Source: Pelagadaptatus sp034112445
GTDB taxonomy: Bacteria > Pseudomonadota > Gammaproteobacteria > Pseudomonadales > Cellvibrionaceae
Reading direction: 5' to 3'
DNA length: 64,000 nt
NCBI GenBank assembly: GCA_034112445.1
Contig: JAWUVI010000024.1
Coordinates: 1-64,000 of the forward strand
The translations under genes were made by a program, and so were the position numbers. Positions 1 through 7,545 of the stretch are shown here, piece after piece. The number at the start of each line of letters is the position of its first letter. The first letter of the stretch is position 1. Below the pieces are notes generated by a model that had not been told where the DNA came from, made no database searches, and saw nothing but the letters and a program-made list of their open reading frames with translations.

Positions 1-10
1 AAATGTCAGA

Positions 11-47
11 TAAAATAAAACCCCAACAGTTTCAGCCGTTGAGGTTT
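11..47 (-). terminator. Intrinsic terminator of argF
   Basis: On the minus strand a stem with arms at about 19-29 and 37-46 (AACC/GGTT ends, a few mismatches) is followed by a TTTTATTTTA tract. It lies about 25 bases past the argF stop codon, as expected for the end of the argD-argF transcript. Confidence 0.7.
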
Positions 48-69
48 GTCGGTATTGACTTGAACAGCG

Positions 70-978
70 TCAAGGCTTTAATAAAAACTCCAGCAATGCC
101 TTTTGTGCATGCAGTCTGTTTTCTGCTTCATCCCACACTACAGACCGTGAATCATCATCTATTAATTCATGACTAACTTCTTCTCCACGATGAGCGGGTA
201 AGCAGTGCATGAATACGGCGCCTGGATTAGCCAAGCTCATTAACTCGTGGTTAACTTGATATCCGCTAAATTGTTTCTCTCGTTCTTTTTGTTCTTCTTC
301 TTGCCCCATAGAAGCCCAAACATCTGTAGCTATCCAGTCAGATCCTCTGACTGCTTCTGCTGGATCTCTAAAAAGCGTTACCCTATCAGAATGTAGCTTT
401 AGCAATTTTGGATCTGGATCAAAACCTACAGGAGCAGCAATGTTCAATTTAAAATCACATAAAGCAGCTGCATTAATGTATGAATGGCACATATTATTAC
501 CGTCACCTACCCAAGTGACAGTTTTTCCTTTGGGGTTTCCTCGGTGCTCTACATAAGTTTGTAAGTCAGCAAGTAACTGGCAGGGATGATAATCATCCGT
601 AAGGGCGTTGATAACAGGTACTTTTGAGTAATCAGCAAATTTTTGAATTTTATCGTGTTCAAAGGTTCGTATCATGACGACATCAACCATGCTTGAAATT
701 ACTCGTGCTGAATCTTCTATGGGCTCACCGCGACCTAACTGAGTATCGTTCGATGATAAAAATAATGAAGACCCTCCAAGTTGTGACATGCCAGCTTCAA
801 ATGAAACGCGAGTTCTAGTTGACGATTTTTCAAAGATCATGGCTAAAACTTTGCCGTTTAACGTATCAACATGTTTACCGTTTTTACGAATCTGTTTTAG
901 CTCAATGGCCCGATCGATAATCCCACTTAATTCAGTAGAAGTTAGATCGTTAAGGGTTAAAAAGTGTTTAATGCTCAT
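70..978 (-). CDS. argF: Ornithine carbamoyltransferase
   Basis: Makes citrulline from ornithine and carbamoyl phosphate in cytoplasmic arginine synthesis. The carbamoyl-phosphate motif SSTRTRVSF is near residue 53 and the ornithine-site motif HCLPAHRGEE near residue 258. The length of about 302 residues is normal for the family. I prefer the ATG at 978 (protein MSIKHFLTLNDL), four bases after the argD stop with AAAGGG/TAGGAG upstream. An in-frame ATG at 999 would overlap argD and add seven unusual residues. It forms a tight operon with argD. The family is certain; only the start is open. Confidence 0.96.
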   Translation of the reverse strand: MSIKHFLTLNDLTSTELSGIIDRAIELKQIRKNGKHVDTLNGKVLAMIFEKSSTRTRVSFEAGMSQLGGSSLFLSSNDTQLGRGEPIEDSARVISSMVDVVMIRTFEHDKIQKFADYSKVPVINALTDDYHPCQLLADLQTYVEHRGNPKGKTVTWVGDGNNMCHSYINAAALCDFKLNIAAPVGFDPDPKLLKLHSDRVTLFRDPAEAVRGSDWIATDVWASMGQEEEQKEREKQFSGYQVNHELMSLANPGAVFMHCLPAHRGEEVSHELIDDDSRSVVWDEAENRLHAQKALLEFLLKP

Positions 979-982
979 GCTC

Positions 983-2158
983 CTACCCTTTATTTTCAAG
1001 GGATAAAATAAGTTGGCTTAATACTTTGACTATTTCATCGGCGTGTTCAGCCGAAATAATCAGTGGTGGTAGTAACCGAATAACGTTTCCTGCGGTGACG
1101 TTGATTAGTAAACCGCAAGCTGCGGCTTCGCCAACTAGCTCTGGGCAATCCTGCGTTAATTCTATCGCCACCATTAATCCTTTGTTACGGATGTTGGCAA
1201 TAAGACTACTGCCAGCCAGCTCGGTTGCAAAATTTCGAATTAGATAATCGCCCATGGTGACGGCATTTTCTGCACAATTTGATTCTTTGAGTTCTTTAAG
1301 TACCCGTAAAGCTACATGACAGCCTAGTGGGTTGCCTCCATAAGTAGAGCCATGGTTGCCTGGTTGCAAAACTTGAGATGCTTTTCCTTGAGCTAGGCAG
1401 GCACCTATGGGAAAACCATTACCTAACCCCTTTGCAGTAGTTAACACGTCGGGCTTAATATTGCAGTGCTGAAACGCAAAAGGTTTACCCGTTCGGCTAT
1501 TTCCTGTTTGTATTTCGTCCAGCATCAGAAGAAGGTCATGTTCATCGCAAATACTCCTAAGTTCTGTTAGGTAGTGTTCGTGCGGGATGTTAACGCCGCC
1601 TTCACCCTGTATAGGTTCTACCATTATCGCAACGGTATTAGGAGTAATTGATTTTTTAACGGATTCAATATCATCGTAATCTACGTGGCTAAAACCGTCT
1701 AAAAGCGGAGCAAAACCAACCTTTACTTTAGGGTTCCCTGTAGCTGTTAACGTCGCCATAGTCCGGCCGTGGAAGCTGCCGTTCATTGTAATAATTGTTG
1801 GGTTTTTAATGCCTTTATCGTTACCGTATTTCCGTGCAATTTTTATTGCCGCTTCGTTCGCTTCTGCCCCAGAGTTGGAAAAAAACACATTATCCATGTC
1901 TGTTAGATCGCAAAGATATTCGGCCAGTTTTTGCTGAGGTTCAGTGTTATACAAGTTAGATGTATGAACTAGACATGCAGCTTGCTCAGAAATAGCTTCT
2001 GTGATGCTAGGGTGAGAGTGGCCTAATCCGCAGACAGCAATTCCACTTAGCGCGTCTAAGTAACGCCTACCTTCATCATCCCAAAGGTAAACACCTTCTC
2101 CTCGGACAAAGGTTAGCTTACGCTCACCGTAGGTATTCATGATTGCTGCCGATTGCAT
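983..2158 (-). CDS. argD: Acetylornithine/succinylornithine aminotransferase
   Basis: PLP-dependent class III aminotransferase of arginine synthesis, using glutamate as amino donor; ArgD enzymes often also act on succinyldiaminopimelate for lysine. The SNSGAEANEAAIK cofactor-phosphate region is at about 94-106, LDEIQTG at about 213-219 and the Schiff-base lysine in TTAKGLGNGFPIG at K243. The 391-residue length is typical. A second possible start is Met7. It is the first gene of argD-argF. A terminator-like hairpin sits in its leader, about 40 bases before the start. I see no clear ArgR box. Confidence 0.95.
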   Translation of the reverse strand: MQSAAIMNTYGERKLTFVRGEGVYLWDDEGRRYLDALSGIAVCGLGHSHPSITEAISEQAACLVHTSNLYNTEPQQKLAEYLCDLTDMDNVFFSNSGAEANEAAIKIARKYGNDKGIKNPTIITMNGSFHGRTMATLTATGNPKVKVGFAPLLDGFSHVDYDDIESVKKSITPNTVAIMVEPIQGEGGVNIPHEHYLTELRSICDEHDLLLMLDEIQTGNSRTGKPFAFQHCNIKPDVLTTAKGLGNGFPIGACLAQGKASQVLQPGNHGSTYGGNPLGCHVALRVLKELKESNCAENAVTMGDYLIRNFATELAGSSLIANIRNKGLMVAIELTQDCPELVGEAAACGLLINVTAGNVIRLLPPLIISAEHADEIVKVLSQLILSLENKG

Positions 2159-2189
2159 TAGAGGCTCCGTGTATTAGTTCTGTTCTCTC

Positions 2190-2221
2190 AAATAAAAACA
2201 GGCAGCTCTGAGGCTGCCTGT
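2190..2221 (-). terminator. Terminator-like hairpin in the argD leader
   Basis: Read on the minus strand, a perfect 9-bp stem (arms ACAGGCAGC and GCTGCCTGT, six-base loop) is followed at once by TTTTATTTGA. This is the form of an intrinsic terminator, yet it lies upstream of argD, with no minus-strand gene before it and only grxD, on the plus strand, to its right. A TATAAT at 2233-2238 (minus) could start transcription just before the hairpin. A leader attenuator or a 5' protective stem is possible. Confidence 0.55.
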
Positions 2222-2401
2222 GCATTTTGTATATTATAAATTATTGAAGCCTATAGCAATGAAATTACCAATGGATATACAAAAGGTTAGCGGTTCGTAT
2301 CAGCCTAGGTTAAAATAATACCTTACTGTTAAACTAGGTTTTTAATTTATACCGAAATTGTTTAATAACAGATTCAATGTATTTAAAGAGGTAAAGTCAA
2401 C

Positions 2402-2728
2402 GTGGATATAATGGACACAATTAAGCAGCAATTAGAAGAGAATGATATTCTTTTATACATGAAGGGTTCTCCGAATGCGCCTCAGTGTGGTTTTTCTTCG
2501 AAAGCATCTCAAGCATTAATGGCTTGCGGCCAGCGTTTTGCCTTCGTTGATATTCTAACCAACCCAGAGATTCGCACCAATTTACCTAAATACGCCAATT
2601 GGCCTACTTTTCCTCAGTTGTGGGTTAAGGGCGAATTAGTCGGTGGTTGTGACATCATTACTGAAATGCATGAAAACGGTGAATTAAAGACGTTGGTAGA
2701 TGGTGCAGCAACACCCGTCACCGACTGA
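2402..2728 (+). CDS. grxD: Monothiol glutaredoxin, Grx4 type
   Basis: A single-domain CGFS glutaredoxin of 108 residues; the CGFS motif begins at C29 within PQCGFSSKA. Members of this family bind a glutathione-ligated [2Fe-2S] cluster, usually with BolA proteins, and act in iron-sulfur trafficking and iron sensing more than in disulfide reduction. The TWPTFPQLW and GGCDI segments fit glutathione binding. The start is GTG at 2402, supported by AGAGG ten bases upstream; the ATG at 2411 is too far from it. A strong terminator follows. Confidence 0.95.
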   Translation: MDIMDTIKQQLEENDILLYMKGSPNAPQCGFSSKASQALMACGQRFAFVDILTNPEIRTNLPKYANWPTFPQLWVKGELVGGCDIITEMHENGELKTLVDGAATPVTD

Positions 2729-2748
2729 TGTGATTTTGATGATATTTT

Positions 2749-2773
2749 AAAGCCCCTTTAGGGGCTTTTTTTA
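2749..2773 (+). terminator. Intrinsic terminator of grxD
   Basis: The arms AAAGCCCC and GGGGCTTT enclose a TTTA loop and are followed by a run of T, 20 bases after the grxD stop. Confidence 0.9.
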
Positions 2774-2811
2774 TATCTGACAACATCCATTGAATATTAA
2801 TGCATTTGAGT

Positions 2812-2840
2812 TTGATAATGATTTGCATTTACAATATAAT
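2812..2840 (+). promoter_or_regulatory. Sigma70 promoter overlapped by a Fur-like box
   Basis: TTGATA at 2812-2817 and TATAAT at 2835-2840 are separated by exactly 17 bases. The segment 2814-2832 matches 14 of 19 positions of the classical Fur consensus GATAATGATAATCATTATC, with its first nine bases identical. The overlap with the -35 and spacer is the usual geometry for repression by iron-loaded Fur. Fur control is inferred. Confidence 0.7.
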
Positions 2841-2877
2841 CCCGCCATACATAATTACCACTTGGGGGAATAATTCT

Positions 2878-4146
2878 ATGCTTAAAAAATCCATACTCAC
2901 TTTGGCCATCAGTGCCGTAACTCTTTCTGTTCAGGCTGCAGACAAAACACCTTCACTTGAAGAAATGTGGCAATTGATACAGCAGCAACAGGCAGAAATC
3001 AGCCAGCTGAAATCACAACTAATTAAAACTGAAGTTAAGTTAGAGCAAACAGAGGTTAAAGTTATTGCTACTGCGGATGCTGTAGAACAAGGCGCAGTAG
3101 TTGGAGGCAAGTTAGCTAAAATGGCCGAGTGGGCAGAAAAAACTACTATTGGCGGTTATGGCGAGCATCACTTTAATCATAATCGTGATGGCGACGACCA
3201 AATTGATGCTCATCGTATCGTTACATTTATTGGTCATCAGTTCAGTGATGATGTACGTTTCTTCTCTGAAATTGAAATAGAGCATGGTTTTTCAGGGCCA
3301 GATAACGCTAATGGAGAAGTTGAGGTTGAACAGGCTTATATTGAGTGGGATTTTGCAAAAAATCATAGCGCTGTTTTAGGTCAGTTCTTAGTTCCTGTTG
3401 GAGTATTGAATGAGACTCATGAGCCTGATACTTTCTATGGGACCGAGCGAAATCAAGTAGAAAAAAATATTGTACCTGCAACATGGTGGGAAACTGGCGC
3501 TATGGTTAAGGGGGAGGTAGCTCCTGGGTTATCTTATAACTTAGCTGTTCACAGTGGACTTGCTATAAATGTAGATAATTCCGATGCTGGTGATGTTGAG
3601 TATAAGATTCGTGATGGTCGCCAAAAAGCATCAAAAGCAATAGCTGAAGATCTTGCTTATACAGCACGACTTAAATATACGGGGATTCAAGGTCTAGAGC
3701 TGGCTGCTACAGTTCAATATCAAGAAGATATCACTCAAGGTATTGGTATGGATGATAACTCTGCTCTTTTAACAGAGTTACATGCTATCTATAGTTCGAG
3801 CGGTATAACTGTCCGTGCACTATGGGCTGAATGGAATATTGATGGTGAATGCTTTGAGTCAGGGGCCTGTCCTGATGCAGCAGGTAAGTCGGGTGCAGAT
3901 GAACAATCGGGCTGGTATGTAGAGCCATCATATAAAATTACCGATAAATTAGGAGCTTTTGTTCGTTACTCAGAATGGAATAACAGGGCTGGCGATAGCA
4001 GTACAGATGCGAATAAAGTCTGGGACTACGGCATAAATTATTGGCTAACGCCAAATGTCGTATTAAAAGCTGACTACAGTAATAACACAGATAAAGACGG
4101 TGATGATAACGATAGCCTGAACCTTGGCGTAGGTTGGTCGTTCTAA
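2878..4146 (+). CDS. Outer-membrane porin-like protein with N-terminal coiled coil
   Basis: The 422-residue protein has a signal peptide (about 1-20, ending VQA), then a Gln/Lys/Glu-rich coiled coil of about 55 residues, then a beta-barrel-like region rich in alternating aromatic residues that ends LNLGVGWSF with a C-terminal Phe, typical of outer-membrane barrels. It resembles the phosphate-selective/putative porin group; the substrate cannot be read. The ATG at 2878 is chosen because GGGGGA lies nine bases upstream and the signal peptide begins there; a longer frame from 2800 would span the promoter. The Fur-like promoter upstream suggests expression under iron limitation. Confidence 0.8.
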   Translation: MLKKSILTLAISAVTLSVQAADKTPSLEEMWQLIQQQQAEISQLKSQLIKTEVKLEQTEVKVIATADAVEQGAVVGGKLAKMAEWAEKTTIGGYGEHHFNHNRDGDDQIDAHRIVTFIGHQFSDDVRFFSEIEIEHGFSGPDNANGEVEVEQAYIEWDFAKNHSAVLGQFLVPVGVLNETHEPDTFYGTERNQVEKNIVPATWWETGAMVKGEVAPGLSYNLAVHSGLAINVDNSDAGDVEYKIRDGRQKASKAIAEDLAYTARLKYTGIQGLELAATVQYQEDITQGIGMDDNSALLTELHAIYSSSGITVRALWAEWNIDGECFESGACPDAAGKSGADEQSGWYVEPSYKITDKLGAFVRYSEWNNRAGDSSTDANKVWDYGINYWLTPNVVLKADYSNNTDKDGDDNDSLNLGVGWSF

Positions 4147-4171
4147 GCCAGCTAAGTAATGGTTGATAGAT

Positions 4172-4196
4172 AAGGGGCGCACAGCGCTCCTTTTAT
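4172..4196 (+). terminator. Terminator or attenuator after the porin gene
   Basis: AAGGGGCGC pairs with GCGCTCCTT across a three-base loop, followed by TTTTATC. It lies between the porin stop and the flavin-binding gene, so it may end transcription partially or fully. Confidence 0.6.
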
Positions 4197-4264
4197 CGTA
4201 CAAGCCTGTATATAAAGATATAAAATGGATAAGATTAACTCTTCTATAGCAGTGTAAGATCGCG

Positions 4265-4840
4265 ATGAAATACTTATCAATAGCTCTTTTTTTTGGATTT
4301 TTCAGCAATCTAGCTTTTGCTCAAAAAGGCCAATTTATTACGGTCGAAGAATACCAAAATAAAATTTATTCGGCTCAGCTCCCATGGCAAACACTGTGGG
4401 TGTCTAAGCAAAGTCGGGAAGACATATCGACAATCTTAAATCGCCACTTTTCAAGCTTGCGCATTCGTTATTGGGGTGAAGGTAGCCGCACTAGCTGGAT
4501 TTTTTCAGAAATCGGCAAAGAGTTACCTATTACCGCAGCTATTACCATCGATGCCGGCAGGGTCGAAGATGTCAGTATTCTTGAGTATCGTGAAAGTAGA
4601 GGTGGCGAAGTCAGGCATGCATTTTTTACTCAACAGTTCAAAGGTGTAGCTTTGTCGTCGGTTGAGAATAAATCGTCTAATCTTTCGCCGAGTTTGAATG
4701 CTCAAATTGATGGGATAACCGGAGCAACTTTGTCGGTTCGATCATTAAAAAAAATGGTTACGTTGGCACTCTATTGCCACCAGCTAACACCATTTGTTAA
4801 CTATCAGGAACCAATATCCGTTGAAGAACCTTCCCCATAA
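4265..4840 (+). CDS. Secreted FMN-binding domain protein
   Basis: The 191-residue protein has a signal peptide (1-20, LAFAQ) and one FMN-binding domain. The flavinylation motif DGITGAT is at 149-155, with T155 the expected site for phosphoester-linked FMN added by an ApbE-type transferase; no apbE is in the window. Domains of this kind, as in RnfG and NqrC, carry electrons outside the cytoplasmic membrane. The next gene overlaps its 3' end, so the two are probably translated together. With the porin and the PepSY membrane protein this could be a periplasmic metal-reduction module; that role is inference. Confidence 0.82.
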   Translation: MKYLSIALFFGFFSNLAFAQKGQFITVEEYQNKIYSAQLPWQTLWVSKQSREDISTILNRHFSSLRIRYWGEGSRTSWIFSEIGKELPITAAITIDAGRVEDVSILEYRESRGGEVRHAFFTQQFKGVALSSVENKSSNLSPSLNAQIDGITGATLSVRSLKKMVTLALYCHQLTPFVNYQEPISVEEPSP

Positions 4841-5567
4841 AATTCGTGCTTTTTTTTGGCGGTGGCATAAACGCGTAGGTTTATTATTGGCTCTGCCCCT
4901 TATTCCGATTGTTGTTTCAGGTTTTTTTCTTAACCACACTGCCAGCTTGAATTTAGCTAAAGTTTCTATAACTAGTCCATCACTATTACAGGCTTATGGA
5001 ATATCTTTACCTGAATTGCAGTCTATTACGTTAGAGGGCACAAGGCTTGTAGGTGATGCTAATAATAATATTTACATGAGTAACCAGTTCCTTACCCAGT
5101 GCAGGGGAAAAATAACGGGAGCAATGACATGGCAAACTTATTACGTCATAGCTTGTGAAAACGAATTACTGCTGATTTCACGAATTGGAGAAATACAAGA
5201 GCGCATTAATAGTACTTATGGACTTCCTGTACCGATTCATCGGATAGGTAATTGTGATGATTCGATATGTATTGAATCACATGGTGTGACCTATGTAGCT
5301 GATTTAGAACAGTTAAATTGGCCGGCTACAAACGACGCAGTAGAATGGAATACACCTAAATCCTACGTTGTCGAGCCAGATCAACTTAAGAATATAGATT
5401 CAGGTTTGACGTTAGAGAGAGTTTTACAGGATGTCCACAGTGGTCGAATTTGGGGTGGTGTGGGTATTTTTTTAGTCGATTTAATAGGAATTTTTCTTCT
5501 CTTTCTGGCTTTGTCAGGTGCTTGGCTGTGGTTTAATAAGTTTGCACGCAGTATTAAGCGTAAGTAA
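4794..5567 (+). CDS. PepSY-associated membrane protein, possible ferric reductase partner
   Basis: The 257-residue protein has a first membrane helix at about 29-47 preceded by WRWHKRVG, a periplasmic domain of about 165 residues with several cysteines, and a second helix at about 223-248 preceded by DVHSG. The two conserved-type histidines (H25, H215) match the PepSY_TM pattern and could bind haem. Relatives such as FoxB and FpvG take part in siderophore-iron reduction. The start is uncertain: TTG at 4794 or the TTG nine codons later, both inside the end of the upstream gene, which suggests translational coupling. Confidence 0.75.
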   Translation: MLTIRNQYPLKNLPHKIRAFFWRWHKRVGLLLALPLIPIVVSGFFLNHTASLNLAKVSITSPSLLQAYGISLPELQSITLEGTRLVGDANNNIYMSNQFLTQCRGKITGAMTWQTYYVIACENELLLISRIGEIQERINSTYGLPVPIHRIGNCDDSICIESHGVTYVADLEQLNWPATNDAVEWNTPKSYVVEPDQLKNIDSGLTLERVLQDVHSGRIWGGVGIFLVDLIGIFLLFLALSGAWLWFNKFARSIKRK

Positions 5568-5660
5568 GAGCTTATTTTTCCCCCCGTTTAAGTCTATTAT
5601 TTGGTTGTCTTTTAAAGCTTTTGATTTTCAATGGTGAATATAATTAGGATTGCGTAAATA

Positions 5661-5948
5661 ATGAAAATATTATTTTTATTGATTGGCAGTATCGCGTTAA
5701 CAGCTTGTACTCCTGATAACGAACATTTTTGTGCAAAGTATTCTTACTATTTTGATGAGCTATCCGCACCAGGAATTTTGCCTTACAAAGATATTAAGCA
5801 GCAATTAGAGAAAGAAATAAAAAAGTCTAATCGAGATAAAGATCGTCTTATGCTAATGGTTCTAGAGGATAAGCATAACGATGTGTTTGGCTATGGCGAA
5901 AGTGCAGCTCAATATTGTATGCAGTCTGAGCGGTGGAAAAAGTTTTAG
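5661..5948 (+). CDS. Small lipoprotein of unknown function
   Basis: The 95-residue protein has a lipoprotein signal (MKILFLLIGSIALTAC, lipidated C16). The mature part carries two further cysteines (C24 and near the C terminus) and a charged Lys/Glu/Asp helix in the middle. I do not recognise a family. The start is supported weakly by AGGA 11 bases upstream. A strong bidirectional terminator follows. A link to the preceding flavin/PepSY genes is possible from position only. Confidence 0.65.
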   Translation: MKILFLLIGSIALTACTPDNEHFCAKYSYYFDELSAPGILPYKDIKQQLEKEIKKSNRDKDRLMLMVLEDKHNDVFGYGESAAQYCMQSERWKKF

Positions 5949-5973
5949 TTTCAAATGTGTTTAAATAGGTATG

Positions 5974-6007
5974 AATAAAAAAGCCGATCTAATGATCGGC
6001 TTTTTTA
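5974..6007. terminator. Bidirectional intrinsic terminator
   Basis: AAGCCGATC (5981-5989) pairs with GATCGGCTT (5994-6002). A-rich bases lie on the left and a T run on the right, so it can serve both the plus-strand lipoprotein gene and the minus-strand DUF1329 gene that converge here. Confidence 0.9.
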
Positions 6008-6009
6008 TG

Positions 6010-7356
6010 TTAACGAGTACCGCTGCGTTTTAATGCGGCAGGAGTGTAGTACTGGGGATCCTTAGGTTCTTTCATGCCCGTTGCGGTATAGGGATGAGCC
6101 AAGCCAACACTGTAAATTCCCGATTGAAAGTCATACATGATTCCACCACCAGAAGATGTGAAACTTTTAGTCATGTAATTAAACGCGGTGAATGAAAAAT
6201 TAGCGCGCCAAAATTCACCTTTGGTGTCGTATAAGTCCCCCATCGAAGCAGACCATGTATCTTCATCAAGGTAGTAGCGGCGCTTGCCGTAAATATGGCG
6301 GCTATCTTCTTTTAGAGTGGCTTCTACAACCCAACAACGATGCAACTCCCATCTAACGGCTTCCGGATTAAAGTAGTTTGGTGTGAGTAACGGCTTTTGT
6401 TCTTCGACGTTTGTTGTGCGCCAATTGTTATATGGGATATAACATTCTTGCTTGCCGATTAACTCCCAATTGAATCGTTCGGGTGAGCCGTTATAAATTG
6501 AAACATCATCATAAGTACTGTTGCCTGCGGTGGCTGGTGCTGGGGTATCAAATCCGACGCTTGGTGCTCTGCGTACACGGCGTTGTCCGGCTAGGTACTG
6601 CCAAGCCTTTCGACCATTACCTTCGCTGAAATCAATGGGATCTCTTACTAGGGTTATTTCTCCTGCTCGGCGAGCTGGAGCTACAAAATTGGCTCTCAAA
6701 ACTATCCACTCTTCGTTATTTTCTCCCCAGTCTTCTCCTGGTGTGTATGCGGGGGATGAAAAACTCACGAACTGTGTACTTGCTTCTACAGAGTTACCTT
6801 TGGCGTCGACATAAAAAGCTGTTGAAGTTCCTTCGGAGCTGAACCCTAACCAGCGAACCAAATGATTCCAAATCGCTTCGCTACCGTTTTGAGGTATGGG
6901 AAAGGGCACCCCAGCTTTCCAGTTATCTAGAGTTAACCCGTCATTAATCAACGTTGTGTTCTCTGCATTAATACGTGTGTTTTTATAAATCACATCGGGA
7001 GCAGTAGCGGTACGCATGGTTTTATAAACATCCATGCGGAAGCCGTCTTTAGTCGTCAGAAGTTTCTTCGTTCCAACGGAAAGCTTGTCTTCATAATTGG
7101 CCATATTCTCTTTAGTGATGCTGTATAAAACAGTTTCATTACTGAGCGGATTAGTAACATACACCGCATCAGATGACGTTAATGTAACGTTATTGCTCCA
7201 AGCAGGAATTGAGCCATCAGCATTGCCGGCCATTTCTGCTCCTAGAGGAGTTAGTGTCGCGTTTAATTTTTCTGCTTGTTCAAAATCAACTGCAGCAAAT
7301 ACTGTAGGGATTAGTGTTAGTAGGCAGGAACTGGCTAGAATTATTATTTTGTTCAA
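6010..7356 (-). CDS. DUF1329 secreted protein
   Basis: The 448-residue protein has an N-terminal signal peptide (about 1-21, TVFAA). Segments around AEKLNATLTPLGAEMAGNADGSIPAW and the Tyr/Trp-rich C-terminal half ending with a YYTPAALK tail mark the DUF1329 family, whose members have a LolA-like fold and often pair with DUF1302 proteins in outer-membrane lipid handling. No DUF1302 gene is nearby. The start is TTG, supported by GGAG eight bases upstream; no better ATG exists before the signal peptide. The function is unproven. Confidence 0.82.
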   Translation of the reverse strand: MNKIIILASSCLLTLIPTVFAAVDFEQAEKLNATLTPLGAEMAGNADGSIPAWSNNVTLTSSDAVYVTNPLSNETVLYSITKENMANYEDKLSVGTKKLLTTKDGFRMDVYKTMRTATAPDVIYKNTRINAENTTLINDGLTLDNWKAGVPFPIPQNGSEAIWNHLVRWLGFSSEGTSTAFYVDAKGNSVEASTQFVSFSSPAYTPGEDWGENNEEWIVLRANFVAPARRAGEITLVRDPIDFSEGNGRKAWQYLAGQRRVRRAPSVGFDTPAPATAGNSTYDDVSIYNGSPERFNWELIGKQECYIPYNNWRTTNVEEQKPLLTPNYFNPEAVRWELHRCWVVEATLKEDSRHIYGKRRYYLDEDTWSASMGDLYDTKGEFWRANFSFTAFNYMTKSFTSSGGGIMYDFQSGIYSVGLAHPYTATGMKEPKDPQYYTPAALKRSGTR

Positions 7357-7545
7357 AATCGAATCTCCGAGATTTTAAGAAAATTAACCTTAATGATTAT
7401 ACGTGCAGATTAGTTTAAATCCATATCACCCCGATTTTTATGATCTGTTCATTTCATGCTCTTGACTGATATTGATGTCATACCTTGTCTTATATGATTT
7501 TCCTCTTCTTTAACTGACCTTTATTATCAGCAAGGAAGTGCATGT

